From Nyssa sinensis (lineage: Eukaryota; Streptophyta; Magnoliopsida; Cornales; Nyssaceae), in contig CM018043.1 of NCBI GenBank assembly GCA_008638375.1, positions 36,007,981-36,071,980 of the forward strand: DNA of 64,000 nucleotides. The letters are read 5' to 3'. Shown piece by piece: positions 1-10,099 of the stretch (positions are counted from its first letter, which is position 1; each line of letters begins with the position of its first letter). The notes below the pieces were generated by a model that saw nothing but the letters and a program-made list of their open reading frames with translations, was not told where the DNA came from and did not search any database. Made by a program: the position numbers and the translations under genes.

Positions 1-156
1 GCATACATGTGTGCATACAAGAAAATTTAATATATATATATATATGTGTGTGTGTGTGTAAATATTTAAAATACATGTGCAGAATAGTGAAGCTGTGTGT
101 GTGTGTGTCAGTTGTGAAGGGTGTGTGTGCCTTGGTGTTGGTGTATGAGTGTAATA

Positions 157-182
157 CTATATATATATATATATATATATAT
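157..182. repeat. AT microsatellite
   Basis: A run of about 13 AT dinucleotides, with TG-rich stretches just upstream (45-60 and 93-130). It lies in LTR-1, at a place comparable to the AT/GT tracts of LTR-8 and LTR-12. Confidence 0.95.
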
Positions 183-2242
183 AGATACAAAACACACTCT
201 CATGCACAGCCAAATGATGGCCTGCCCAAAACAGTGGCATGAAGGACACTCATTAAGAGTGCTGCAACAAACAAGGGGAAACCTAGTTGGTGGGGAGAAA
301 TCAGAAATGGCAATGATCATTTATGCATTATATACATATATACATATATACATAATTGTGTACACCTGCCCACACCCCCATTAGTCACACGGAGAAAGAG
401 AGAGAAGTTTCTGAGAAGGAGAAGGGAGCAACAGAGAAGGGAAGGGAGCTTAGTTCTCAAACCTATTAGGTAAAAACATCAAAAACTCAAGGTTTTCTCT
501 CTCTAAAATAATTGTATATTTACAAGCTATTTTAATTTTTCTTAAACATGCATGATATCCAGAGTATTAAAACTTGAATGAGACATGAAATTTGGTCTTA
601 AAACAACCTGAAACATGGAACCCAGAAAGACAGCCATGGGAGGACCTTGCTTGAAGCAGGTCTGAACCCATGGCAACCAAACCAAGTTTGGTATAATAAG
701 GCTTCAAGTAGACCCTAAGGGTATTCTAAAAACCCATGACCACGACCAAAAATCTAATGAAACGACCTTCAAAAGTCAAGTTGTAGGTTCTGGGTTTAAG
801 ACCCGACCTCTCAACTGTGACTTGAACCCCACTTTAAAGAATGGGAGATGAAGCCCTAGGTTAAGAGGACCACGACGCAACAAACCTTATGAGATTTGGA
901 TGAGAAATGGGCATGAACGATGAAGGTGCAGGTTTGGATATCAAACCCAAAATCGAACACATGAACTCATTTTAAAACTTGAAATGAATGCCAAACTAGT
1001 CCTTAACGCCTTAGGGGTGTTTTGGATTAAAGACAATAAGGTTTCCCTGAACCAAACTCCATGAAAATGGAAGAAATGGAATGCAAAATTAGGGCAATAG
1101 TGAAGAAAACAGTGGGGAAGACGATAAGTCGACTCACTGTTTGAATCGAGTCACCCGAGTTGACTCGGACACGTGTTGGGACGAGAGTAGGGCCACCGCA
1201 TTATTGGAACGACGATGTTTCACGTTAGTTTTAAATTTTAAAACATTAGGGCTGACGTTATCATGACGTCAGCATTATGTGTTAAACCGACCAAACCGGT
1301 TGGTTCAATGAAAACCAGACCGGTTCACTTAAAATGGAACTGAATCCACTGGTTCAGACCGAAAGTTTGCAAAATTAGATTTTGACCCCCAGAACTTCTG
1401 GAAAATTTCACTGTGGCCCAACCGAAATAAATTTAATATTAAATTAATAATATTTAAGTGAAAAACATTTCAAAAATACCCCTGGGCCATAAATGAAGCA
1501 AATGAAGTCCAAATTAAACATATGAATAGTGTATTTTAACTATTTTGGGCATTCTGGATCCAATGGTGGGGTCCGTTTCCCGAAACGGGACTCCGAAAAG
1601 TAAAGACACGAAAAGGGGTAAAATGACCAAATTACCCTTAGTGCCCCTAAAGCCAAATTGAAACCAGAGAGGGTCTAAATTGACTTTTTTTGACGTTTCC
1701 AACTCAATGGTAAGGTCCAAATTGTGAAACGAAGTACAGAAAAATTAAAACACTTAAAAATGCTAAATAACCAAAATGCCTCTATTGTTACCAAAACCCA
1801 AGCAGAGTTCTACGAAAGCCTAAATTGACTTTCTTCGACGTTCCGGACTCAATGGTAGAGTCTATTCAGCCAAAAGAGATTTTTAAAATAAAAAGACATA
1901 AAATTTGATGAATAGCATCAGTCAGGTGACTATGAACTAGAATATTGCCAAAGTAATAAACTAAGGCTCATACGTGAAAATAAGATACGAAAAGACATGA
2001 CACGTAAACACGTGAAGTAATTAAATTTAAATTAAAGTAAATAGAGCTACCAGAAAAGTATACCTTAAAAGTATAACGCCTAAGATTAAAGTTAGGATTC
2101 AATAAGATCTAAACATAAGTTAAGAAGCATCAGTAGGAGATGTTTGAAGTGAATGTGAAGTTTATGGACTATTATAAATTGTTCTTAGGAACTACAAAGG
2201 AAAGGGAAAGGCACATCAATAGCGCCAACCCAGACGTATAAG

Positions 2243-3020
2243 GTGAGTAACCTTGCATTTGAAGTGGAGATTTAATTCCACGGATTTGAATGATGTTTTA
2301 AATATCAAATTCAGTCTTTATACGATTCTTGTTTAAAATATTCTGTTATGATATGCTCATTAAATGTTTTTATATACAGTTCCTTTCTTCGAAATATTTA
2401 GCATGCTTGAGTAAAATGCCAATTTCCTTAAATATTCTGAATTTGATTATTCCAAGTATTTGAAGATCCTATCATGAATCATGAACGTCATAAATACTTA
2501 TAAAAAGTATCTATTTGAAGAAGCCATGTGATAAATGTTTTACAAGATAACAATGAAATGCCACATAGTCAGGATTTTGGGTTTCTTCGGAACTCAATTG
2601 ACCTGTCATGTGAAATGCCCGGTAGCAGGATCTAATCCCCCAAGAAAATGAGATCGTAGCATTGTAGTAAAACGGGAGTCTGGTTCGAAACAGATTCCAC
2701 CTAATTAAAGAGAAAAGATGACAAATGTTTTTCGAAAATGGAAGTAGGTTTTTACCCCCATTTTTATTATGCATGTTTATATGTTTGAAGTGCATATACT
2801 CTATTTGAAGAAATGTATGTTTAGCTTGAATACTTTAAATGTTTCAAAGCTATCTTTATGAAGAATGCATATGCTCTATATTCAAAGTATACGAGCAATT
2901 GGAAGTGAGTATTTTATAAACTCTCATGTGCAAAACCACTGCCAATTGAAAACCCATGACAAATGCAGGAATTACTCATTGGGCTTCTCGAAGCTCACCC
3001 CATTCCCTAACATTTTTTAG
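2243..3020 (+). other. Candidate intron inside LTR-1
   Basis: The donor-like site AAG/GTGAGTAA starts at 2243. The hairpin GGGCTTCTCGAAGCTCACCC lies at 2981-3000, CCCTAAC follows, and an acceptor-like TTTTTTAG ends at 3020. The span is 778 bp. The same order of signals is present at the equivalent place in LTR-2, 3, 5, 6, 7 and 11, and in decayed form in LTR-8 and LTR-12. That it is spliced is inference; no transcript is available here. Confidence 0.45.
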
Positions 3021-3442
3021 GTACTGATGATGAGTGGGAGCCGTGCTCCATTTTGGGATAATGACTAATAGCTGTATAGGATTATGGACTTTTGGAAGTA
3101 GTTAGAATCTATAGTTGGATGGATTATGATGTAATAGACTTTAGACAATATGTACTTAAGCCCTAGAGGCATTCGAATATGTAATACGTATAAAACCTTA
3201 GAACTTTTATTTATGCTCTGAATGTATTATCATGTGTACCGCTATGAAGAGCGGCAGTACCGGACGGATGTGCGAAAGTTTTAAATAAGAAAAGAAAAAA
3301 AAAAAAATTTCACGCTTTCACAAACCAAAACCGCACCGCCATCCAATACTGTTGCTTATGTAAGCCTTGCCCTAAGGCCTCCGTGCTAAAGGGTAGCGAT
3401 CGTGATACGAGATCCGCATAGGGTGGGTTTTGAGTCGTGACA

Positions 3443-3756
3443 CTGTCTGCCCTAACTCTTAAATCGAGCTTTTATCATGATTTGGTGGAGGCCCATTTTG
3501 GGCTCAAGGTTGTCAATACAGATGACCCTGGTTTCTCCTTCATTTTTTTTTCTATTTCTTTTGTTTTCTTATCCGTTTTATTACTAGTATCATTCTATGT
3601 GATTTAGCCCGAGTTTTATGTATTGACTTGTTTTCAATCCTTGAGGCCTGATTTCTAAATTTTCCATGATTTCTTCTATAGTTCTTACATGTAGTTCATG
3701 TACACACATGTATGTGTGTGTCATGTGTGTCATACAATAACAACAACAAAATTGAG
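3443..3756. other. Unassigned intergenic sequence
   Basis: About 310 bp between the end of LTR-1 and the CACTA-like terminus. It has a T-rich stretch (3540-3590) and a short TG-rich stretch (3700-3735). No open frame, PBS, PPT or repeat is recognised. Confidence 0.6.
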
Positions 3757-3996
3757 CATTATAGGAAAAAAAACATTTAGTGGCGCACAAATGCGTCACT
3801 AATACTCCCAAAAATGCCTCAAATGTTTTTTAGCGGCGCTCTGGTATACACCGCTAAAAATTCCACTAAAAATGATGTGGTAAATACTGTTAGCGACATT
3901 CATAGATTGTGTGCCTCTAATAGTACACTATAAGTAGTGTTTCGAAGCGTCGCTAATAAGTGTGACTAAAAGCCTTTACTAAGTTTTCTAAGCGCC
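3757..3996 (+). mobile_element. Fragment of a CACTA-like DNA transposon terminus
   Basis: The sequence begins CATTATAGGAAAAAAAAC, close to the CACTA...GGAAAA termini of plant En/Spm elements. It continues with inverted subterminal motifs: TAGTGGCGCA with TGCGTCACTA (3779-3803), TAGCGGCG with CACCGCTA (3831-3857), then TTAGCGAC and GTCGCTAA. Such GCGGC subterminal repeats are known from plant CACTA elements. The right side is lost where LTR-2 begins at 3997. No transposase is present. Confidence 0.5.
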
Positions 3997-5334
3997 TGTC
4001 ACATCCCAAACCCCACCCTATGCAAATTAGGAATAATGACCGGTCAGTTAGACACTTGGCCAATACACTAACTTTGTTTAGCATATTGATGACATATCTA
4101 ACCAAAGACCTCTTTACATATCCAAGTAGATTGCATTTAATCATATAAAGTCATGTAGCAGAATCTGAGTCTGTAAAATTTTTTGTTTGAATGCAGTCAC
4201 ACTTGGTAGCATAAGTAACATAACATCCGAGTTACAAAAATATTAGACCAAATTTTCATTATATATGAGTGTCTAAACTAATACATCATTGGTGAACATC
4301 GTTCACATTCTATTCTTACTCCAAGTTATCACATCAATCTTCTATATGTCACTTTAAGTTGATATCTCTATTGTTGGGATACTAATCATCTTCTAGCTAG
4401 AGTCTTTGTTCATTATAGCTTACTAACATTTGGATATGTTACTTCTTAGTCATTCCTAAAAATATACAGGATGGAACCTTGTAAGCTTAATGAAAAGTCC
4501 ATGAGTAACACCAGTCCCCTTTCATGGGTTTCTGAAAATTCATTTTCAAAACTTTGATAATTTCTTAAAACTTTCATGGATAACAATAGAAAATAATTGT
4601 ACTAAAGTTATTACAGTTCTTAAAACATAATATATAACTGAGAGTTGCAAGATATATACTTGAAATCATACAAGAGTTTATGCTAGATGATTTTGCAAGA
4701 TATCATGATATCATAAAATCTGATACTCGTAAGCAAGTAATACATGCCACACTTTTCTTAAAAATTTTGTCCTTTAGGACCATAGGTTGTCACATGGTGA
4801 CATGGAAATTGAAGTTGTAAAACATTTTGTGCCAAACTTCTCATAAGTTAAGTCCCTTACAGACTATAAATGTTACATTGGTGACCTCTATGTAATTCAT
4901 AGTTCTGAGCTTACATGGCCCTCTTACTGAGTTTAGACTCCCGGTCGAGTCACTTATGAAAACTTATCTAAAGTCTACCGGTTCTTTACCCCCGGCAAGG
5001 TTTTGTAGGGTACATAAAAACTTTATAGTAAACATGCTTGCAAAATATTTTTTAGCTATCCATGCTATTCAAAACATTTAAAGAAATGCTACTTAAAAGC
5101 ATGTAATTTAAATATTTATCTCAGTATTCTAAAAACAATCATGCAGTTGAAACATTAAGCATAGTAGTCTGAAACATGTCATAAAGCTAAAAACAAATTG
5201 CATATAATGTTATAAATCTGTAAAAAAAAAAATGCATTTTAGTGAAAAAATCTCCATTTCAAGGTTCAGGGTTACTCACCTGTGGTCCAGAGTTCACAGT
5301 CGCTTGCTTACTTGACTTGCCTTGACATTCATTT
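3997..5334 (-). mobile_element. LTR-2, part 1 (minus-oriented giant LTR, split by RT-A)
   Basis: It begins TGTCACATCCCAAACCCCAC, the reverse complement of the conserved LTR 3' terminus, so the LTR reads on the minus strand. It contains a minus-strand donor-like CACAG/GTGAGT at 5279 and acceptor-like TTTTTAG at 4456. It stops at 5334, where RT-A is inserted, and resumes at 22903 beyond RT-A. There is no coding content. Confidence 0.7.
4456..5279 (-). other. Candidate intron inside LTR-2
   Basis: On the minus strand, the donor CACAG/GTGAGTAAC is at 5279 and the acceptor ATTTTTAG/G at 4456, a span of 824 bp. It matches the positions and size of the signals in LTR-1, LTR-7 and LTR-11. Splicing is inferred only. 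Confidence 0.4.
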
Positions 5335-6037
5335 TGATGCTGCACTTTTTGACTCGCAATAAGTGTGGGCTCCGTGACCTGTAGAACACTCAGAAAGACG
5401 ATCAGAGGACCACCAGATTGGCTCCGGCGGTAGCCGCTCCGATGCTTAAGTAAGTAAACGGAATTAAAAGACTGTATTGAAAGCCAAAGAATGAGCATAA
5501 AAATAAAGCGTACCTTTAGGGTTTAATTTATAAGTCGTGGCCTTCCTAAGTTGATTAGGATTCGATGCAATGAATATAGAGATTTGATCATCGGAGATTG
5601 CAGTTACCTTGTGGAGTATTGAGTCGTAGATGGAGATAATCATAGATAGTAATTTCCGTGTTGAAGACTGTTTCCTTATTCCCTGCTTGGCAGTTGTTAA
5701 GGAAGCCATAAGGTCGGAACCATATGAAATGCTGAAATAATATTGCCCAGAGCATAAGGTCTGGAAGATATGTGCATGAGAATGCCATGGAGGCTCCGCC
5801 TGCACTGTATGATCGAGTTTTTCGGATCTGTAGGATATATATATCAGAATGCCCTGAAGGCTGTGAATGCTCTGTATGATCGAGTTTATCGGCTCTGTGT
5901 GATATATACATAAGAATGCCCTGAAGGCTTGTGGCTGCTCTGTATGATCGAGATTATCAGCTCTGTATGATCGAGATTATTAACTCTGTAAACACACATG
6001 TTTCAAGGTGATTGGTGTGTCTGTTTGTGGTATATCA
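5335..6037 (-). repeat. RT-A 3' LTR
   Basis: 703 bp. By eye it differs from the partner LTR (22201-22902) at roughly 35 positions plus a 1-bp indel, about 5 percent. Near its minus-strand 5' end (5780-5990) lie three or four degenerate direct repeats containing AATGCCCTGAAGGCT and CTCTGTATGATCGAG. The PPT lies immediately to its right. Confidence 0.93.
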
Positions 6038-6039
6038 GC

Positions 6040-6053
6040 TACTCCCCCCCGAG
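6040..6053 (-). promoter_or_regulatory. RT-A polypurine tract
   Basis: On the minus strand the sequence CTCGGGGGGGAGTAGC directly precedes the 3' LTR (ending at 6038). Its position and G-run fit a plus-strand primer for reverse transcription. Confidence 0.8.
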
Positions 6054-6236
6054 CCCTAGTTAGAAGCTAGGGCTTAACTAGGGTTATGGGATTTGTGAAG
6101 AGTCATACGTTTCGTTTCTCCATTTCTCGAGACGTCGGTTTAATGAGTCATTTATTGCGTAGCCGATACTTGATAAGCCATCATTATTTTCAACCGTTGT
6201 GTCGACTCGTCTTGGGAGGCTCATATTTCGAATGTG

Positions 6237-6244
6237 TATATAAA
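6237..6244 (+). promoter_or_regulatory. TATA box of antisense gene 1 in RT-A
   Basis: TATATAAA in the context AATGTGTATATAAAGAGAGG, about 190 bp upstream of the first ATG of the plus-strand gene at 6434. It suggests a promoter separate from the LTR. Strength and start site are not known. Confidence 0.5.
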
Positions 6245-7146
6245 GAGAGGGAAATGTCTTTCATACCTTCTTTCTACACTTGCTTCTACAGTACCCGAGG
6301 CTGCCACCGCCATTTGACATATTTTGAAGTTTGAAGGATATCCGGTGTTCATAGTCCTTTCTTGATTTCAGGTTTGATTTTAGTCCCCTTCTACATTCCT
6401 TCTCATTTGCTTCATTTCTTTCTTTTGTTCGCCATGTTTGGCCTTAAGTCACCCTCTGGTTCGGGCAGTCCTTCTGGGACCGTCCCTCAACTTCAGTTAG
6501 TGAATCTTCCTTCTATAGATGATGATGAGAATAGATTGATAGAGCCCCCCTCTAGTCCGGGGGTTAGGATTGTTGATGCATTTGATGAGCCCTCGAATAG
6601 GGCTGGTGAGACCTCTGGTCGATTCGGTTACAGAGAGGAGGGTGAGAGTGCAATCACCGAGAAAATGTTTGACGGAGTTGTGGGAGAAATTCAGTCTTCC
6701 CTCAAACGTTACTTTCAGGGTCCCTGACTCTCGAGATCGCCTAAGCGATGTTAGAGAGGGGGAAATCTGCGCCTACCTGGCCTGGTTTGAAATGGGATTG
6801 ACACTCCCCCTTCCTGATATTATAAAACAATTCTTCTGTTGGTTCGACCTTTGCCCCGCAGACCTGAACCTTAACAGTTTGAGACATCTGTTGAGCTTCA
6901 TTGTGTTGGGGCATATGAATAATGTCAATGTGTCTCTTGACCTGATCCGTAGTAATATAGATCTAAAACTTTAGAAGGCGAAAGGCCTTTATTATATATC
7001 TTTTGATAGTGGGTTCAGACCCCTTACTTCCGTGCCCTCTTCTAACAAGACCTAGAAGAAGTGATATTTCTTCATAAAAGGAGGATGGGAATTCAAGGAC
7101 TTCGAAGGCCAACCTTCAACATTCCCTCGAACCACTGGGCAAAAGG

Positions 7147-7230
7147 GTGAGGCCCAATTTTTCCGTGGCTGTGTTATTTCATTGTGTACACCAATTGCTG
7201 AACTGATCAATTTCTGTGTTTTTTGTGCAG
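7147..7230 (+). other. Intron 1 of antisense gene 1
   Basis: 84 bp, starting GTGAGG and ending TTTTTTGTGCAG. Joining 7146 to 7231 rebuilds a Val codon and carries the frame from ...TTGQK into VKSVWRRPKF. The phase-1 fit is direct sequence support. Actual splicing is inferred. Confidence 0.7.
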
Positions 7231-7712
7231 TTAAGAGCGTGTGGAGAAGACCGAAATTCTCTCCTACGATTCAGAAGCAATACAAGAAGCTCTTAACGCC
7301 TAGTAACCGAGACCATTCCTCCATTGTCAATCCTGATAAATTGATGGCTGCCAGAAGAAGTGTTGAGGAGCTTGCAAAGAACATGATGGCACGGTGGGAG
7401 ACCGAGCCATCTTCATCTGTGGTAGTGGGGGAGGCTTCTTCCCTAGTGGACCCTCCCATCTGGGCGAAGAGGAGGAGGATACTCTCGGTCTCTCCTGACC
7501 CCATTGAGGTGGAGAGAGAGATGCCTGCCCCTATTTCTATGGTCCCCCTAGCCCCGTCCAAGCAAGCGGGCAAAGGGGCGTCATCTTCGCTGGCCCCTGA
7601 TGCTGTGGGGGCCAAAAAGATTTTGGAGGACTTTTGGGCCAAAAGCTTAAGCAAAATTAAGCCCTAGAAGCTGAAGAAGCTTCTTACTGACCTGGCTTCT
7701 CTTCAGGTCAAG

Positions 7713-7794
7713 GTAAGCTCTTCGGGTCTTTATCTTCTTTCACTTTTTCCAAGTGTTTTGGTTGGTACTGAACTGTGTGCTTTGTACACTATAG
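7713..7794 (+). other. Intron 2 of antisense gene 1
   Basis: 82 bp, with donor CAAG/GTAAGC and acceptor CACTATAG/GC. It is a phase-0 junction joining ...LTDLASLQVK to ALHTLSALTEVS in the same frame. The T-rich interior and the size match intron 1. Confidence 0.75.
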
Positions 7795-8361
7795 GCTCTG
7801 CACACCCTTTCTGCCTTGACGGAAGTCTCTCCCCCTTCAGAGGAGGTTGATCAACTCAAGACCGAGCTGGACGATCCCAGACTTCAGCTTGGTACTGCTC
7901 AGTCGGAGGCTCACGACTCTGCAGAGAAGTTGAAAGAGTCTCAGAATTCTCTAATTGTGATGGAGTCAGAGAGGGACCTTGCTGTTCAGCGGGAAAAGAG
8001 GCTAAAGATGGAGTTGGACGGCATGCGGTATGAATATAACCAGAAGCTTGACGATGCGGTGGAGCAAGCCAAGGTGGACAATGAGATGGAGATGAGGATG
8101 GAACTGGAAGGAATGGCCAACACCCTGATCATGTTTGGCTTTAACAACTTCCGAGATCGGTTCCTTGCCAAATTTCCTGACTTCGACATATCCTCGATTG
8201 TGCCTCAAAGGGTTACCCCTCCTAAGGTTGCAGTTCCGAACGAGGTGGTCGACGTTCTTCTTGCCGCTCCTACTGAAGTTGTCATCCCAAATGAGACGAT
8301 TGATGCTGCTCCTGCCGATCCCCTCCTAGCCGTTGAGCCTGCCTCTGCCGATCAGGCTTGA

Positions 8362-9143
8362 AATATGCTTAGCTTAGGTTTTTTGTTGTTTTTTTTTTTT
8401 TTTTTGAACTTCAGTGTAACAGACTTTTTCAATGCAACAGTTTTTCTTTATCAAATGTCTTCTCTTGTGCTTGGTTAACCCATATAGTATTTCCTTTGAA
8501 TTTGTTGTTGATGTGAGAAATTGATGCAAGTAAGGCTATTCTGGATCCCTCCAGATCAGCTTCCAAGAATTGGCAGTTATCTTCCGAACTGTAGTTGCGA
8601 TAAGATAATGATTGTAGACTAGTTCTAATTGCTTCTTCCTCTTTGGATGAGGTAGGAAAGCAATTTCAATCTGACATATAAGGATCTGACACTGATCTTG
8701 TGCCACATATATATTGAGAGTAAATTTCTGAAGAATTCCGAGGCAGTTTGTTCTGAACCCAAGTTCTGTAGTAAAAATGGTGTCTTGTGTCTGTTGCTCT
8801 AATGATGGAGACTTCTACCTCCTAAATCATTCAGGCCTGGACTGATATATATCCGAACTGAAGGCTTTTTGTCATACACCTGGTCCGTCAAGGATCAACG
8901 GAATGCTAAAGACTGTGAGGTCTGTATGTTAGACCGAAAGCCTTTGTATAAAGGTGGATCGGACTTGGTTTGCTTTGATCAGTTCGGTATGCTTGGGGGC
9001 GCCTTGTATCTTGTCGCCTAAGTATCCGAAAGGACGATTCTATACGTCATCCATTTATACAACTGTCTTTTGGGTTTTCGAGACCAACCCTTTATTTAAC
9101 TGTTGCGACGGTTCATCTGGGTGACTCTTGGGCTTCGAGGGTC
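8362..9143. other. Spacer between the two antisense genes of RT-A
   Basis: Non-coding sequence. A T run lies at 8383-8405, just after the gene 1 stop. The rest is unique sequence with no open frame, and it leads into the gene 2 TATA region. No canonical AATAAA is seen within 100 bp after the stop. Confidence 0.6.
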
Positions 9144-9151
9144 TATATATA
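9144..9151 (+). promoter_or_regulatory. TATA box of antisense gene 2 in RT-A
   Basis: TATATATA in the context GGGTCTATATATATGAAGG, about 107 bp upstream of the ATG at 9258. The preceding sequence (CTTGGGCTTCGAGG) loosely resembles that before the gene 1 TATA box (CTTGGGAGGCTCATATTTCGA). Confidence 0.45.
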
Positions 9152-9257
9152 TGAAGGAGGAGCGTAAGGGTGCCCCCATCTTTTACTTGTGTTCCCATAC
9201 TGTTTCCCTGTCAGAGAGAATTTGAATGCTTTTTAGAGGCTTACCGTTTGCCCCGAG

Positions 9258-9669
9258 ATGATTGACGATTTTCAGTCCGAGTTGGGAATGATTAAACTGT
9301 GGCCGAGAGTTAACCTTCCCTTTGATTCAGTCTCCAAGGAAGGATTAGAGGAGACTAAGATCTTCTTGTCCATCTTAGCATCCGGTCGAGATTTCTCTGA
9401 TGGGAGGTGGACCTTCCTTGATTCAACCGAGGCTTGGAGCATTGGTGATGAAGACGAAGGTGGGATGCCTCCTTCCCTTTGTGTCTTGGCAGAGACCCTT
9501 GCTCAAATCGGCCGGGGTGTGACAACTGCTCTGAGGGAGATAAATGGAGGTCCCTTGAGACCCAGAGCCCTCATCATCCGTTGGTCCTGAGATCAATGAC
9601 AGTGATGATGAAATGGCCTGGGTGCTTCTTGATGCAGATTGGGGTTTAGGATTCCTTCCTTTCAAATAG
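9258..9669 (+). pseudogene. RT-A antisense gene 2: small acidic protein of unknown function, one frameshift
   Basis: The open frame begins MIDDFQSELGMIKLWPRVNL and runs to about 9550. A +1 shift then leads into a frame reading SSSVGPEINDSDDEM followed by AWVLLDADWGLGFLPFK and TAG at 9667-9669. The joined product would be about 135 residues, acidic, with no membrane segment or motif I recognise. The unshifted frame stops at 9590. It lies downstream of antisense gene 1 with its own TATA box and is followed by AATAAA at 9826. Small second antisense ORFs occur in some Tat-lineage elements, but I cannot assign a function. Confidence 0.5.
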
Positions 9670-9825
9670 AGCCGGCGGCGGCGGTAATGGAAGTTTGGAT
9701 CCTAGATCCCTTTCTCATTCGAAGAAGAAAGCTATGATGTGGTATAGTGTTTGCCTTTGTCGTAGCTTTTGTGTACTTATTCTGTTTCCAGTCTTCTTGT
9801 ACTGATGTAAATCTTCCGAATCATC

Positions 9826-9831
9826 AATAAA
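9826..9831 (+). terminator. Polyadenylation signal after antisense gene 2
   Basis: AATAAA in the context CATCAATAAAATTGAG, about 157 bp after the stop of antisense gene 2 and with TTCTTGTACTGATGTAA upstream. It is a plausible plant near-upstream element. Confidence 0.45.
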
Positions 9832-10099
9832 ATTGAGTTCCCTCTTTTCAGATCTGATTTTTTTGTACTTAAATGTGCCCTTCTGAAGTTAAAACTCCTT
9901 TTCGTGCATTTCTGATGTCTAACTGTTCTAAGAATAGATCAAAGAAACTTTGTAGAAGTTTTGAATCAAAGTACTTCAAACCTGCTCGGTACTATAGTAC
10001 TTGTTGCTAGCTAATAGATAAGCCAAATAATCTAAGTATCAGATCTGAGGTGTTCCGATCTAGGAAACTTTAGTTTGTAGATGTTCGGAACTTCTGTCT

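Larger units (their letters stand above)
1..3442 (+). mobile_element. LTR-1: 3' part of a giant gypsy-type LTR, cut by window edge
   Basis: Non-coding sequence ending in the pattern shared by the other giant LTRs here: CGAGATCCGCATAGGGTGGG, then GTCGTGACA at 3434-3442. The left end lies outside the window. Going rightwards it holds TA/TG microsatellites (30-60, 157-182), a G-box CACGTG at 1170-1175 beside GTCGAC-type palindromes, modules of the type TTCTGGAYYCAATGG (about 1550, 1700, 1850), a donor-like AAG/GTGAGT at 2243 and the hairpin plus acceptor at 2981-3020. No primer-binding site follows the end, so this is a solo LTR or a 3' LTR. No coding potential is seen in it. Confidence 0.75.
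6434..8361 (+). pseudogene. RT-A antisense gene 1: plant gypsy-associated extra ORF, three exons
   Basis: This gene lies on the strand opposite gag-pol, between pol and the 3' LTR. Exon 1 (6434-7146) starts MFGLKSPSGSG, then shifts frame near 6670. The shifted frame carries FRVPDSRDR, GEICAYLAWFEMGL and PLPDIIKQFF, which I recognise as the 'putative gypsy type transposon' domain (Pfam Transposase_28 type) of plant Tat elements. Exon 2 (7231-7712) is Ser/Pro-rich with WAKRRR. Exon 3 (7795-8361) is a strong coiled coil (EEVDQLKTELDD and following), then FRDRFLAKFPDFD and an acidic Ala/Pro tail. Both introns keep phase (1, then 0). Defects: the frameshift, TAG at 6972, TAG and TGA in the VPSSNKT..KK..YFF segment near 7055-7066, and TAG at 7665. 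Its biochemical function is unknown. Confidence 0.75.
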
